Positions 1 through 11,184 are shown, numbered from the stretch's first letter. The stretch: 64,000 nucleotides of DNA from Euptelea pleiosperma (GCA_035048495.1 CM068553.1:7309259-7373258), one strand, 5' to 3'. Notes: generated by a model from the letters alone, not told the origin. Program-made: numbers and translations.

Positions 1-780
1 GTTGAAAATCACGTCCACGTTGGTCGAGGTAGTGCTGAGTGTATATTGCGTACTGCCGACGTAGGAGTGTGCACGTTTACGAACATTCCTCCTTCCCGGG
101 ATCAAATTTTTTTTTTTTTTATTGTTTGTTGTAGAGTTTCAACTTGACTCTTGGAGGAGCCGAGATTTTATGAGACACGGCCCTTGGATTATTCTAAAAT
201 CACGGCCCTTCGATTTTACCAAGCGGGGGGCAGTTTTAAAATATCAAAGAGTAAGGTCGCACGTGACGCTTCAATGTTGCCCCGAGGCTACTGGTTCGGA
301 CCGTACGCCGTTTTGTATCCTTGGGAGGGCGCTACTACCTTTGTTGCTGCGTTATCCCACTTCATTACGGCACTCCAATAAAGAGTGGATCGAATAAATG
401 GCTATGATTAACCAAATCAAGTGGGCCCATCATCTTTCATTTATACCATGGACAGACATCATACGGTCCAAAATGAAAGTAAGAATGCTGAAATGAAGTC
501 AAAATAAAGGAAACATTTTGTGCTTTCGGTTGGTTGGTAGTTTGTGGGTTAAATGATTTTCCACTGGGTTTTTAATCTCTTCCAGTCAACATTTAGCACA
601 TGTCGACGAAAATACACGACTAATAAATCTGTCATTGTCGGCTTGTTCAGGGGCATTTTCATCTGAAAATGTTGACTGGAAGAAGTCAAAATCTAACTTG
701 GAAAGTTCAATTTCATTTTGAAATGAGAAATGCTAGCTAACAACGCCTCAAAAGAGGAAACTTTTGCACATCGCATTGCG
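1..780. other. No gene recognised
   Basis: Two overlapping open frames near 122-397 are in different phases and match nothing I know. The GC-richer 200-330 part could be a captured fragment. Near-complementary segments (TCTTCCAGTCAACATTT at 579-596 and AAAATGTTGACTGGAAGAAG near 665-684) suggest a small foldback at about 575-690. Confidence 0.4.
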
Positions 781-796
781 AGTGCAAAATCAAGAA

Positions 797-1092
797 AATG
801 GTTTTAAAAAACGGCCGTTATGACGAATATAACAGCAGTTATAACTGATTCGGACCTCTCCATTATGGTACACAAGTTATGGTATGTACCATTAAAATGC
901 CCCAGAAAATAATGGCCATTATTTTTCTGTGAAAATATCAACCGTCATTTTCTGAAAATATTTGGGAAAAAAATGGCCGTTATTTTATGTTTTTGCCCCA
1001 GAACATTACAATTCGTTATAATGGCCGTTATAAAGGAAAAACAGTAACGCCCCCAATCCATTATACCGTTATAACGGCCCCTTTTAAACCTT
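797..1092. mobile_element. Family C MITE, 296 bp, ATAAC subfamily
   Basis: Ends AATGGTTTTAAAAAACGG and CCCCTTTTAAACCTT with internal AACGGCCGTTAT motifs. Flanks AATCAAGAA (788-796) and GATCAAGAC (1093-1101) agree at 7 of 9. Confidence 0.75.
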
Positions 1093-1099
1093 GATCAAG

Positions 1100-2100
1100 A
1101 CTACACGATGAAGTATATAGATTAACGTCTCCATTTGAAAGCATGTGGACCCTATCTCAAAATGTGGTCTTGATTTGTTTGGACAACAGCTTTTATCTGT
1201 CGCAGAGATTGTGACAAATATTTCGGGCCTAAAAGAGTTACATAGATGCAACCCACAAAAAGACAACGAAAAAAATGTAGTTTTTTTCTTGTATTTCGTG
1301 GGTTGCATGGAGCAACTCCTTTTAAGGTGTTGTTTGCTAGCATTCCTTGCATGCGGAGCTCCCCATGATGTAATTGCGGCCCATCATCTCATTGATCCAT
1401 AATTCAATTTATGGGTCGCCTCTTGGATGTGGTGCAGGTTGGTTTTTTTTTTTTTTTGGAGTTGGTTGGCCATGTGAAAGAAGTGGGAGTTAGTATCCAT
1501 ATAGGACGAGAGATTTAATAATATAATGCACCACTATTCTCCTTTTAATTAGGAAGATAATATTTCTTATTTTCGTTTAGTCTTATATATAATAATAATA
1601 AAAAAAAGAAAATAGTTTGTCGGCTCCGAGGTTGGACAAAAGAGAAGGGTTATGTCAGGTCGACGGGCCGATATATAAAATTATATTAATATTTGTTAAA
1701 TGAATCCGAGTTAATTAGTTTGAATTGTAGAATATGATTCATATTGCCGACCCCAAATATTTGGGATAAAGCATAGAAGATGACGATGATAGTGAAGAAA
1801 GAAGAAGATTAAAATGGTCAAAACTTCAATTAAATGCTTGACACAGACAAGACATGTAGGTCTCAAGTTGGTGTGTGTGTTCCCATTTAACTGGAACCAA
1901 AATGCTAGTTTCCGTTCTACATTATTGGGAACCAACTAATTAAGAACCAGAACCAAACCGAAATGAATTCTTTGATCGAAGCCTATATATTTGCACCCAT
2001 GTAAAAAAAAAAAAAAAAAAAAAATACGGGTTTGGGTGATCTCTTGCCTCTACTTCCATCTGGCGACCAAACCGATGGGAACCAACCGGTGGACTGATAT
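1100..2100. other. Non-coding, no gene recognised
   Basis: AT-rich intergenic DNA with a weak inverted pair (ACCCACAAAAAGACAACGAAAA-like near 1252 against TCTTGTATTTCGTGGGTTGC near 1287) and poly-T/poly-A tracts (1441-1457, 2004-2024). Confidence 0.4.
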
Positions 2101-2109
2101 ATAAATATA

Positions 2110-2526
2110 TGGTCAGGTTCGGGGGACACAAATTATGACACAAAATTTTACACCATTTTTTATGTACCCACAGAAAAGATAAATCAATGGCTGATTTTTG
2201 GTGAGGATGATCTCCTCACCATATAGATCACCCCTACAAAATTTCAGCACTCTGAAATTTCTAATCCTATCAAATGTGGGTTTCAAGTTAACAGTAAAAA
2301 ATAGACGGTCCATAATTCTTCAGCTTGTAAACTAAGCTACGAATATCAGAATAATTTGAATTTTTGTGAAGGTGATATGATCTCACCATAGACACCATCC
2401 CCATAAAAAGCCATTCCATTCTAGAACTCCAAATTTATATATTGGCCCCCTCCAAATTTATATATTGGCCCCCGCCAATTTTTTGTGTGAAATAGTGTCA
2501 AAACTTGTGTCTCCTGATCCCGATCC
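2110..2526. mobile_element. Family B MITE, 417 bp, perfect 9-bp TSD
   Basis: Starts TGGTCAGGTTCGGGGGACAC and ends GTGTCTCCTGATCCCGATCC. Flanked by identical ATAAATATA at 2101-2109 and 2527-2535. A short internal duplication (TTTATATATTGGCCCCC, near 2450) explains the extra length. Confidence 0.85.
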
Positions 2527-2618
2527 ATAAATATAATGTTAAATTTGTCATATTATCAAGATTGAACCAAATAATCAGTAGATCTGAATCCTAATCCATC
2601 ATTTTGAGAACCAGAATC

Positions 2619-2622
<4 letters not shown>

Positions 2623-2672
<50 letters not shown>
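2623..2672. repeat. (AG)25 microsatellite
   Basis: Uninterrupted AG dinucleotide run of about 50 bp with no gene recognised beside it. Confidence 0.9.
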
Positions 2673-2674
<2 letters not shown>

Positions 2675-2869
2675 GATGGTCACTCACAAGTGCTTCCGTT
2701 ATTGGTGCAATCCTGGCTAGAAATATGGATGAGAGTATGCGAAGATGTAAAAACATTAACAGACAGAGAGAGAAACCTAGTAAAACATGATTTGCTTACC
2801 TACTGATCAACCTGAAATTGATGGTGATGCTGGCCATCAACCAAACACTTGGCTCATCTACCAACATTA

Positions 2870-3075
2870 TATTCTCTAAACCAGCATTTTTTTGGGACCA
2901 CTGACCACATACAGACCAAAAAAAATCAACTTGATTGACGATTTCTAGCCATTGGATTTAGTACCCGGCCAAAAATTACTTGCCTCCAACAGCTGCTAGA
3001 ATCACTCCTTAAAAACTGCTAAAAGCTAAATGGATAGAAATAATCAAGGGATGGGATAAACATCCATGTAGCCAG
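2870..3075. mobile_element. Degraded family A-like element
   Basis: AAAAATCAACTTGATTGACG, CCATTGGATTTAGTACCCGG and AAGGGATGGGATAAACATCC with GCCAGTGGGCCC show both arms of the 10320-type element. Confidence 0.5.
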
Positions 3076-3079
3076 TGGG

Positions 3080-5070
3080 CCCAAAAAAAAAACAGATAAA
3101 AAAAACATATCTCTACACCAAATTGTAAGGACTGTCTTCTAACTGGTCTGGCTTTTCAGGTTTTGACCAATTTAAGAAATCGACAAAAAATTTGAATAAT
3201 TGATTATCTAGTGGGCCCTCTCCCCTCCCCTTGTAACTGAAAACATTTGCTATCTCATTACGCAATACGCACCGAATTAAATAGTTTCATGGTTCCAACA
3301 GCGTGCATTTTTTACATCATGGCAAATGGGCCCCATCGTTTTAGCTCCTAATTTTTATTTTTTAAATTTTATTTATTAGTGGGGATGGGTGTGAATTGTA
3401 GTTGAGGAAACAGGGAGTGGGTGGGCCGGCGGAAAAGGGTTCGCTCGTCAACAGCCCATGCGGCACGACGCGTGCTAGCGGTGGGGCTCAACCTACCAGT
3501 CGCCGGCCCATGTGACACGGCACCGATACTCCCCCCCTCTCTTTCTCTATACATGGTGGACGCCAAGTCCCCAAAACTCTTTATTATTATTTTCGTTTTC
3601 ATCTTCTCGTATATATTTTACTTCGACGGCTTCGCAAGGCCGCATTCAACTTACTATCAGCTCCTTAACTTCTTCCATATCTTCTTATTTTATTACGAGA
3701 GATTCAGAGTTGCATTTGTTTTTTATTTGAATTTCGTCTCTTTTCTTCTTGTTAAAAGTCGTGCAACAAGAAACAAATGCTCTCTGACCCAAGATTCAGA
3801 GTTTTAGAGTTTTTTTTCTTTTTCTCTCTGTTTTTTTCCTGCAAAAGATAAAGTTCTTTAAGGAGTGTGTTTGAATTAAAAAAGAAGAAAGTTTCAAAAA
3901 GAAAATTGTTGAAGAAACGATTTTAATATAATTGTGGAAAAACAAAGAAGAACCTTAAGAAGAATCAACAAGTCTACTGGAATCTACAGTTAAAACTGTT
4001 ATTGTAAACCCTTAACGTAATATAAACTAAGAACTAACTGTAGATAATTTTTATTTCTTTGATATATGGCTCTTCGAGAAGGGCATGGGTTCATTTTCAT
4101 GATCATTTTCTTGATAATCACTTTCATAACGTAATTCATACCTGACCTTAAAAATAATTAATAAAAGAAAAATCTGGTCAATCAATCCTGATTCGTCTGT
4201 TCTAGCCAAATTCAACAAAAAAATGCACAAAATATCACAAGTGGGTCCCACCGTTGATTGACCATCAAGATCTCTCATTGCCCTTTTCTTGTTTCTTGGA
4301 GTCTATGGAGGGACGACGAAGGATTGACGCCGTTCTCTGTCCCCTGTTTGATTCTAGTATATCACCAGCTACGAAACTAAAATAGTCTATTCGATTCCAA
4401 AACCGTAGGATCTCGTAGTTAACGTTTTCTGCCTTGTTGTCATAAAAGTCAACAAAAAGGGGTGGAGTTCTGGAAGTTGACCTAGTTGGTAGCTTGCATG
4501 TTCCATATCTACTACTCTGTAGTTTGGCCAAGTGCGTGCATCTGCATGGTATCTCCATAAACGCCAAATTCAGGTATGCGTAGTTAATAGTTAGTACTGT
4601 ACTATTTGTTACCTTTTTTTTTTGGGGGGGGGGACGACGACTCAAAGACTTAGTCGTGTTTACGCAGCCGGCAGTTGCAAACGGTGACCGTTGTGTACGT
4701 TAAGAGTCCAACACTCCAACCAATGAACAAAGCCAAAATATGGCTTCATAGCACGCCACTTCACTCGCACACTATACAAATATGCCTAGTTGGATTCCCA
4801 TTCGATTGTTTTGACTTTTTTTTTTTTTAATCTGCGGATGAGAGATGCTTCTACTTGATTTGATGACTAGTTCATTGGTGGCAGTTTCTCGTTTCGAGGT
4901 TCTTGATGTGCGAAGCAATGTAGCTTGCTTCAAAACGGAGTAATCGATCCGCCACTTCGGCCAGGCCCGGCCAAACTAGGAAGAAGGGGGCAGTCCCATC
5001 AGCGGAGCCGCCGGGGGGGGGGGGGGGGGGGGGGGGGTCAACTACCAACCCTCAACTATAGAAATGTATA
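3080..5070. other. Non-coding, no gene recognised
   Basis: Contains a GC-richer patch at 3410-3560 followed by a pyrimidine-rich, leader-like stretch (3560-3850). The 128-codon frame at 3421-3807 is hydrophobic/aromatic from TTT runs and resembles translated leader, not a protein. No downstream coding exon was found. Confidence 0.4.
5013..5037. repeat. Uninterrupted run of 25 G
   Basis: Pure G homopolymer between CCGCC and TCAAC. It could form a G-quadruplex, and its true length is uncertain because such runs are error-prone in sequencing. Confidence 0.9.
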
Positions 5071-5081
5071 AATTTATTTTT

Positions 5082-5614
5082 GGGTCGGGCTAAGGGGACC
5101 CCCATTTTTTTGACCCCTCCTTGTGTTCGTGTGCTCGGCCGTGGATTTCAAGAATCCAACAGTGGTTGTCAGCGCCGAGCTGGCATCACTTTTTGGGGTG
5201 CTGACAACCACCATTGCTGAGCGCACGAACACCAAGAGGGGTCAGAAAAAGGGGTCCTCGGAGCTTGTCGGGCTCAGCAGACCCCCATTTTTCTGACCCT
5301 CTTGGCATTCTTATGGTCAAGCCGAGATGGCATCACTTTTTGGGGGCGTTGACAACCACTGTTAGATTCGTGAAATCTACGGCCGAGTGCACAAACACCA
5401 AGGGGTCAGAAAAATGAGGGGGGGTCCTCGGAGCTTGTCAGGGGACCCTCATTTTTCTGACCCCTCTTGGTGTTTGTGTTGTCGTGCCGAGCTGGCATCA
5501 CTTTTTTTTTCACTTTTTGGGGTGTTGACAACCATCGTTAGATTCGTGAAAATCCATGCCGAGCGCATGAACACCAAGAAGGGTCAGAAAAAAGGGGTCT
5601 TTGGAGCCTAACCC
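5082..5614. mobile_element. Element E: triple-hairpin element with perfect 9-bp TSD
   Basis: Flanked by identical TTTATTTTT at 5073-5081 and 5615-5623 (low-complexity, so weaker than it looks). Ends GGGTCGGGCTAAGG and GGAGCCTAACCC are inverted. Inside are three head-to-tail foldback units (about 5086-5275, 5276-5440, 5441-5610), each with GACCCC(T)CTTGG-TG, GCCGAGCTGGCATCACTTTT, ACAACCA(C/T) and CACCAAG-GGGTCAGAAAAA. No coding capacity. Confidence 0.75.
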
Positions 5615-5639
5615 TTTATTTTTTTTTCAAAAAGAAAAA

Positions 5640-6460
5640 AGAATAACAAAGTACAAGTATAGCTAATTTTTTTTAATCATCGGTGCCCTCTGAGACCAAC
5701 GACCGCGTTGGGGACCATATTCGAAAAATACCTTTTTAACCTATAGCTAAAGGGAGAATGACCACCCTCTCTCAAATCTCGTCCCTCTTGAGGTCTTGGA
5801 GGCTTGCTTGCTTTCCCCTTCCCCAATTTGACAGTCACTCGTCGTCTTGCCAAACCTAAAACAAAAATCCTGGCTTCGCGGATGGTCCCACCCACCACTA
5901 CCACTACCACTACAAATTTTTGTTTTGTTCTTTTGTTATAGATAATGATTTTGGAGAGTACTTGCATTGGTATTTGGATATATGTGTCGATCCATCAAAG
6001 TTTTTCTCCTTTCAAGAGCGGTCTGTGACAAAAGTTACAGAGAAATCAGCTCTCTATTGCTCGTTAACATTAAAAGAATAGAATAGTCTATCCTTCCCAT
6101 TTCACGTCCAAACAACAGATTGCTTTTTTTTGCTTTTCCTTTTAAAATGTGTTTCATGTGTATCAAAAATAAAGCTTGATACCATGTTCCTAATTACACA
6201 GATACCAAACACGAGGCCTGCCACCTAATAAAGTTAAATATGTAGCAGATGGATTCGAGCTTTTTCTTTTTTTTCTTTTTCCTTTTTTGGGTGTGTAGGT
6301 CGACCTTCAATTGGTGGGCCAATTGTTCATGGGTCAGTGGGCCCTAAAGAGTGCGTTCCATAACCCCATAGACTATTTTTTTTTTCCTTACCAATGTTAC
6401 AGCCCACCCCATCTCCACACTTTATCCCCAGCATACGTTTTATTCAATTGGCCATAGTGC
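5640..6460. other. Non-coding, no gene recognised
   Basis: Intergenic DNA; ACCACTACC-type triplets (5890-5915) produce a poly-valine frame on the minus strand. No element boundary was identified. Confidence 0.4.
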
Positions 6461-6465
6461 AATAC

Positions 6466-6748
6466 AAGGTTTAAAAGGGGCCGTTATAACGGTATAATGG
6501 ACTGGGGGCGTCACCTTTTTTTTTTCCCATTATAACGGCTGTTTATAATGGAAAAAACTGAAACTTGAAAATTTGAATTTCAAATTATTAATAAAATTAA
6601 TAACGGAAAATAATTGAAAATAACCGATGTTTTTGAACAATTTTTTTCAGAAAATAATGGAAAATAACAGGGTTATAACAATAACGGTATATAACATACT
6701 CCAAATCCGTTACAACGGCTTCGTTGTAATGGCCGTTTTTAAACCATG
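6466..6748. mobile_element. Family C MITE, 283 bp
   Basis: Ends AAGGTTTAAAAGGGGCCG and GGCCGTTTTTAAACCATG. Flanks GTGCAATAC (6457-6465) and GTGCAAGAT (6749-6757) agree at 7 of 9. Confidence 0.75.
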
Positions 6749-6817
6749 GTGCAAGATTTTAAGTGTGCAAGATTCTAAAGGATCTTAAACGTCGAATGAC
6801 TGCATGTTTGAGAATAA

Positions 6818-7213
6818 AACTTGTGTCACAAGAGTTGTGACGGAAGCCAGTCACAGGACTCAATATAAGCCACGTGGCATACTATTAGAGGACAATGACC
6901 GTATGGATGTTTGGCCAGTTCCTCGGTGGAACGGTACACAAAAAAGCAGCTTGATTAGTGATTTCTAACCGATTCGGTTGAAGTTATTTTCGTGGGTTGA
7001 TTTTAACGGTAGGAATCTGAGCATTATTGAGCGTTATTTGGGTGCAACAATCCAAAGGTTGTAAATCACTAAGCAGGCTGGTTTTTCGTTTGTAGGTCCA
7101 CCGAGGGACTGGCCAAACATCCATACGGTCAGAGCCTTCTGATTGTGTGCCACGTGGCACGTTTTGAGTGCTGTGACCGGCTTCCGTCACAACATCTTGT
7201 GACACAAGTTTTA
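6818..7213. mobile_element. Family A MITE with long outer TIRs
   Basis: The outer arms AACTTGTGTCACAAGAGTTG / CATCTTGTGACACAAGTTTT enclose the family A core: CCACGTGGC, GACCGTATGGATGTTTGGCC, GATTAGTGATTTCTAACC and their complements. CATGTTTGAGA occurs directly before and after (6807-6817 region and 7214-7225), probably the TSD plus chance bases. It lies about 350 bp downstream of the MATE stop codon. Confidence 0.75.
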
Positions 7214-7564
7214 CTCCATGTTTGAGATGAAGTTCCTTGATCAAATGATTAGGATCATATATAAGGTGCTTGATTTAATGTTCCTTCAATTTTTTTTTTT
7301 TGATCACGTGCGTTTTTAATGAAGTCTCAGACTCTCAAGTACCTACTAACAAATCTTCCTTTTCTTTTCTGTAGAATTTTATATAAAAATCAAAATCAAA
7401 ATCAAAACGAAAACAAGAACCAATCAAACACAACCCACCAAAGAAGTTCTAAAATTTCTGTCCTTCTCTCTTTCTTTCTCTCTCTGTCTCTGGTCTGTGT
7501 GACAGCCAACTGAGAACAACTACCAGAGTGTCCTTTACAGAATTAAAAAAGAAAAAAAAATTGG

Positions 7565-9184
7565 TTAAACAGGTGGTTGATCATCAAGTTTAATATTAAC
7601 TAATAAATTGGAAGAATCCTTAATCTGATCCTTTACTATCTCCTCCTCTACGATGTCATCAACAAGAACAGCTCCGGTCAGCTCTTTAGCTCGTTGGGCT
7701 TGAAGATCCCAATCAGTTCGACCCAAAACAAACAACATCAACACCACACATGAGCCTTGTGCAGCTAAAAGACCGAGCCATAGGCCTTTGAAGTCGAACC
7801 CAGCAAAGAAGCCCAAGCCCACAGCTACCGGCATTCCAACCAGATAAAACGAACCCAAATTGATATTGGCTCCCACTCTTGGCCGAGCTGTTCCTCTTAA
7901 AACCCCACAACCTGTTGTTTGTGGGCAATTTCCGAGCTCGCAAAGTCCGATTATCGGAAGAACAAGCGCCGTCAATGCGAGGATCTCAGCGTCTTGGGTG
8001 AACATACTAGCCCATACTCTTCTCACCATTACAGCAAAGATTAGAGCTGAGAATCCCAAAAGAAAGCTACAAGAGAGGCCAACAATTGCTGCGAGTCTCG
8101 CTTTCTTCGGCTGGTTTGCACCCAGTTCGTTACTGACCCTCGTTGACACGCCAAAGCTTAAAGAAGATGGAAAAATGTAGATTAAAGCGGTGGTTTGAAT
8201 CAAAATGCCCATTGAAGCAACGGTTGCTTTGGGATTTAACAACAACCCACATAACAAAATCATGATTTCATACCACCACCATTCAAGACAGACAGAAATG
8301 CAGCTTGGGATGGCTAAATTCAAGAGAGATTTCCAACCCTTTAAGCACTCCGAAGAAATACCACCCCAGGTTTTCTTGTAAACACCCGAGATATAAATAT
8401 AGATGATCAAAGAAGCTACGAGATTAAAGTTAGTCCAAACCCCGCTTAAAGCAACACCTTTGATCCCAAGATTGAGCACTGAAACGAGGAGGTAGTTAAT
8501 GGGAATATGTAAAAGAAGAGAAAGAGTAGCACAGTAAGTTAATGGCAGTGTTATGGATTGTGTTCGAAGGTAGATTCGTAATGGGTGGAGCAGGGATTGT
8601 GAGATAAGGTCAGGAAGGGAATATAAAAGGAAGGATTGAGCTTCTCTAGCTATATCGTCATCTTGACCAAAAAAGAGTAAAATTCTCTTCATATTCACCC
8701 ATAAAAGAGCTATGGGGATAGAAATTAAGAGAAGCAAAAGCACTGTTCTCTGCAAGGAGAGACCAAGAAGGGTATGTCTTTTGGCACCAAAGGCCTGGCC
8801 ACAAATGGGTTCCATGCCCATAGCAAGACCAGAGATTACCGAGTAGCCGGTGATGTTAGCGAAGCCAATAGCGAGTGCACCGCCGGCTAAAGCTAGTTCA
8901 CCAAGACGACCAAGGAAAAGCATGGAGACCATGGAGCGAGAATAGAGTAAGAGGCCTGTAAGTATCATAGGCAACGCTATGTTTGCTATGGACTTGGCTT
9001 CTGTAACTACTAAGGAGAGATGGGTTTTACTTGGTTTTTCATTTTGTTGTTGTTGTGTCTGATATGTTGGGCTTTTGGGGATCAAAGGAGTAAAAATGTT
9101 GGGTTCTGGGTCTTTAATTGAGGGTAGGTAAGGTTGGTCTGAATTGCATTTGCAGGAGACAGGAGAGGAAGTTGGCCTACACAT
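7565..9184 (-). CDS. DTX: MATE efflux transporter, DETOXIFICATION 48-52 type
   Basis: Intronless 539-codon reading frame. The product is a multidrug and toxic compound extrusion (MATE) carrier: an integral membrane antiporter expected to move organic solutes against a cation gradient. Seen in the sequence: a hydrophilic N-terminus (about 1-60), two MatE halves (about 68-230 and 288-450) with roughly 12 hydrophobic segments, and a hydrophilic acidic tail. Recognised family motifs include ITGYSVISGLAMGMEPICGQ (111-130), CLEWWWYEIMILLCGLL (299-315), STRVSNELGAN (347-357) and GNCPQTTGCGVLRGTARP (418-435). The triple tryptophan after CLE and the intronless structure match the Arabidopsis DTX48-DTX52 branch, members of which are linked to iron homeostasis, organ initiation and ABA export; the substrate here cannot be read from sequence. 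The MCRP start suits the family (MCNP-like starts) and length is normal (about 500-560). No broken motif is seen. Confidence 0.95.
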   Translation of the reverse strand: MCRPTSSPVSCKCNSDQPYLPSIKDPEPNIFTPLIPKSPTYQTQQQQNEKPSKTHLSLVVTEAKSIANIALPMILTGLLLYSRSMVSMLFLGRLGELALAGGALAIGFANITGYSVISGLAMGMEPICGQAFGAKRHTLLGLSLQRTVLLLLLISIPIALLWVNMKRILLFFGQDDDIAREAQSFLLYSLPDLISQSLLHPLRIYLRTQSITLPLTYCATLSLLLHIPINYLLVSVLNLGIKGVALSGVWTNFNLVASLIIYIYISGVYKKTWGGISSECLKGWKSLLNLAIPSCISVCLEWWWYEIMILLCGLLLNPKATVASMGILIQTTALIYIFPSSLSFGVSTRVSNELGANQPKKARLAAIVGLSCSFLLGFSALIFAVMVRRVWASMFTQDAEILALTALVLPIIGLCELGNCPQTTGCGVLRGTARPRVGANINLGSFYLVGMPVAVGLGFFAGFDFKGLWLGLLAAQGSCVVLMLFVLGRTDWDLQAQRAKELTGAVLVDDIVEEEIVKDQIKDSSNLLVNIKLDDQPPV

Positions 9185-9196
9185 GGCTGAGCTTTG

Positions 9197-9233
<37 letters not shown>

Positions 9234-9330
9234 GGATTTGGGGTTTTGAAAGAGGGATGGGAGTTGGGGTTTTTAAATGGGTTTGCCGTCCCCTAACGAG
9301 AAAGAAGACTAAGACGTGATTGGGTACAGC
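9185..9330 (-). promoter_or_regulatory. 5' leader of the MATE gene with (CT)n tract
   Basis: Directly upstream of the MATE start (minus strand), 9201-9230 is a pure (AG)15 on the plus strand, so the transcript leader carries (CT)n. CT/GA microsatellites are common in plant 5' leaders and core promoters. No convincing TATA box was identified. An open frame overlapping this leader (9082-9411) uses a different reading frame from the transporter and looks like chance. Confidence 0.5.
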
Positions 9331-10300
9331 TTGATTTTTTGCTGACATTCTTCCAAGTTTGGGCGGTTTTACTTGTCCTCTTGGACCAAAACAATGTTTT
9401 CGCCTGCACAATAGGGTTTAAGGTATAATTGCAATTTCAAATCTTCAAATTTGGAGGATCAAAGATGGCTAGCTCTTAGATTTTTTTTTTTTTTTTTTCC
9501 AACTTCTAAATAGATTTTAGAGAACATATATGTTATTAATTTTAAATAATATTCATAAGAGAGTCAAAGATTTATGAATAACGTTTTCTGTTCTCAACCA
9601 ATATAACTAATATGGGGTGTTGGACTCTTGTAAATGGGCCTATTTGGGAATAAATCAATATGCACGTTTTAAGACCCGACCCATGCTGTTTATGATAAAG
9701 CAAATGGGTTGTATAATAAGTCCAAGGATTTGGTTGGACGGCTCGTTTGATGGTGCCACTTAAATTTGAAAATTAATTTAGGTTTCGGTACCTCCCAAAG
9801 GATGGTCGGTTAAGTGGTGCCCCCACAAACGTATCCTTGTCTTCGTCGTCGTCTTCATCTTCGTCTTCGTCTTTATATTCGTACAGAAGAAAATTCAAAG
9901 TGTTAATGATAGAGATAGCGATAGGATAAGAAGTACAAGAATGTATTTTCGCCATTACACAGTTATGTAGTTGTGGTTCTATGCGAAAGGGGGGGAATTC
10001 ACCAATTATAGATACTTGTACGTTTTCGATGATGTGAAAAACATGTACTTGTAAGTTAGGAGCTTGTGAAATCAATCAAATTATTTGGTATCATTCGTTT
10101 TATTGCTTCCGTATAATAATTGGTGCACCTTTTTCTAGCATGGTTCAATATCTCGAGATCGGATGGCGCCGATCCCGATCCGGATCACTCGATCCAGAAT
10201 GGGATGGACCAAGACTTCGAAACATGTTTCCCAGTAAGGATCAGTGTTCTGTTTCTACTCAAAATAGAACCTTTGATTTAGGAAAAATGAAAAATTTTGG
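9330..10300. other. MATE upstream region and intergenic DNA
   Basis: No second gene. A TCG/TCT trinucleotide-rich stretch at about 9841-9875 gives an Asp/Glu-rich minus frame. Promoter elements are not distinguishable by eye. Confidence 0.4.
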
Positions 10301-10319
10301 TTACAGAGGACTCTCGTTC

Positions 10320-10640
10320 CCCCTAATATAGGTCATTTTTTTGGGCCCACTTACCAAATGGATGTTTAACCCGCCCATTGCTGAATAACACATGCTAAAA
10401 ATCAGTTTGATTGATGATTTCTAGCCATTGGATTTAGTACCCAAAAAAAATAATGCTTGAATCCAATGAGTAGATAGAATCAATTCTATAAAATTACTAG
10501 CTAAAATCTTACGGCCAGAGATAATCAATCAGGTTGATTTTGGTGTCTACCTCCAACTAAGGGGTGGGCTAACATCCATGCAGTAAGTGGGGCCCACAAA
10601 AATGCACCATGTAGCGCCACCAGAGTCCTCTGAACCTAAA
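10320..10640. mobile_element. Family A-like element (TCAGAGGACTC ends)
   Basis: TTACAGAGGACTCTCG at about 10301 and CAGAGTCCTCTGAACC at about 10620 are inverted. The core has CCAAATGGATGTTTAACCCG, AATCAGTTTGATTGATGATT and AATCAATCAGGTTGATTTTG, GGGGTGGGCTAACATCCATG. Confidence 0.6.
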
Positions 10641-10676
10641 TTCCTTTGATTTGTAAAGTGGCCTAAAAATAGAAAA

Positions 10677-11063
10677 GGGTCAGCAGGCTCAACGGGCACA
10701 TATATTTTCACACGCAATTTTGGTGTACCCACATGCAAGATAAATGAATGGCTGATTTTTGGTGAGGATGATCTCCTCGCCATATGGATCATCCCTACAA
10801 AAAATCAGCCTATTCTGAAATTTTTAACACCATCAAATGTGGGTTTCAAGTTAACGGTAAAAAATAGTCGGTCCATAATACTTCAACCTGTAAACCATGT
10901 TATGAATATCAGAATGATTTGAATTTTTGTGAGGGTGATCTCCTCACTGTAGATACCATCCTCACCAAAAATCATCCCATTCCAAAAATTCTAATTTATA
11001 TATTGGCCCCAACGATTTTTATGTGTGAAATTGTGTGAAAATAGGTGTCCGCTGAGCCTGACC
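10677..11063. mobile_element. Family B MITE copy, diverged
   Basis: TIRs GGGTCAGCAGGCTCAACGGG and TCCGCTGAGCCTGACC surround the family B core (GGCTGATTTTTGGTGAGGAT, CTGTAAACCA, GAATTTTTGTGAGGGTGATC). No clear TSD remains. Confidence 0.7.
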
Positions 11064-11184
11064 TTTGAAATTAAATGCATGGCTTAAAAGGGACCATCAT
11101 AATGGCTTAATAGTAGTTAGCTGTTGCGGTTAATAACGGTAGAATACCTGTAACAGTAAAGGTATTTCTTGGTAAGGTGTTGTG

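Noticed and set aside
122..397. Overlapping frames of 91 and 76 codons at the window start
   Set aside because: Two different phases are open over the same bases and neither resembles a known family; kept only as unassigned sequence.
3421..3807. 128-codon open frame as a gene
   Set aside because: Its second half is Phe/Tyr/Ser-rich from TTT and TCT runs, it overlaps other open frames, and no domain or splice partner was found.
7860..8180. 106-codon plus-strand frame
   Set aside because: Antisense shadow of the MATE coding sequence.
9843..9875. Asp/Glu-rich acidic protein on the minus strand
   Set aside because: Produced by a TCG/TCT trinucleotide repeat.
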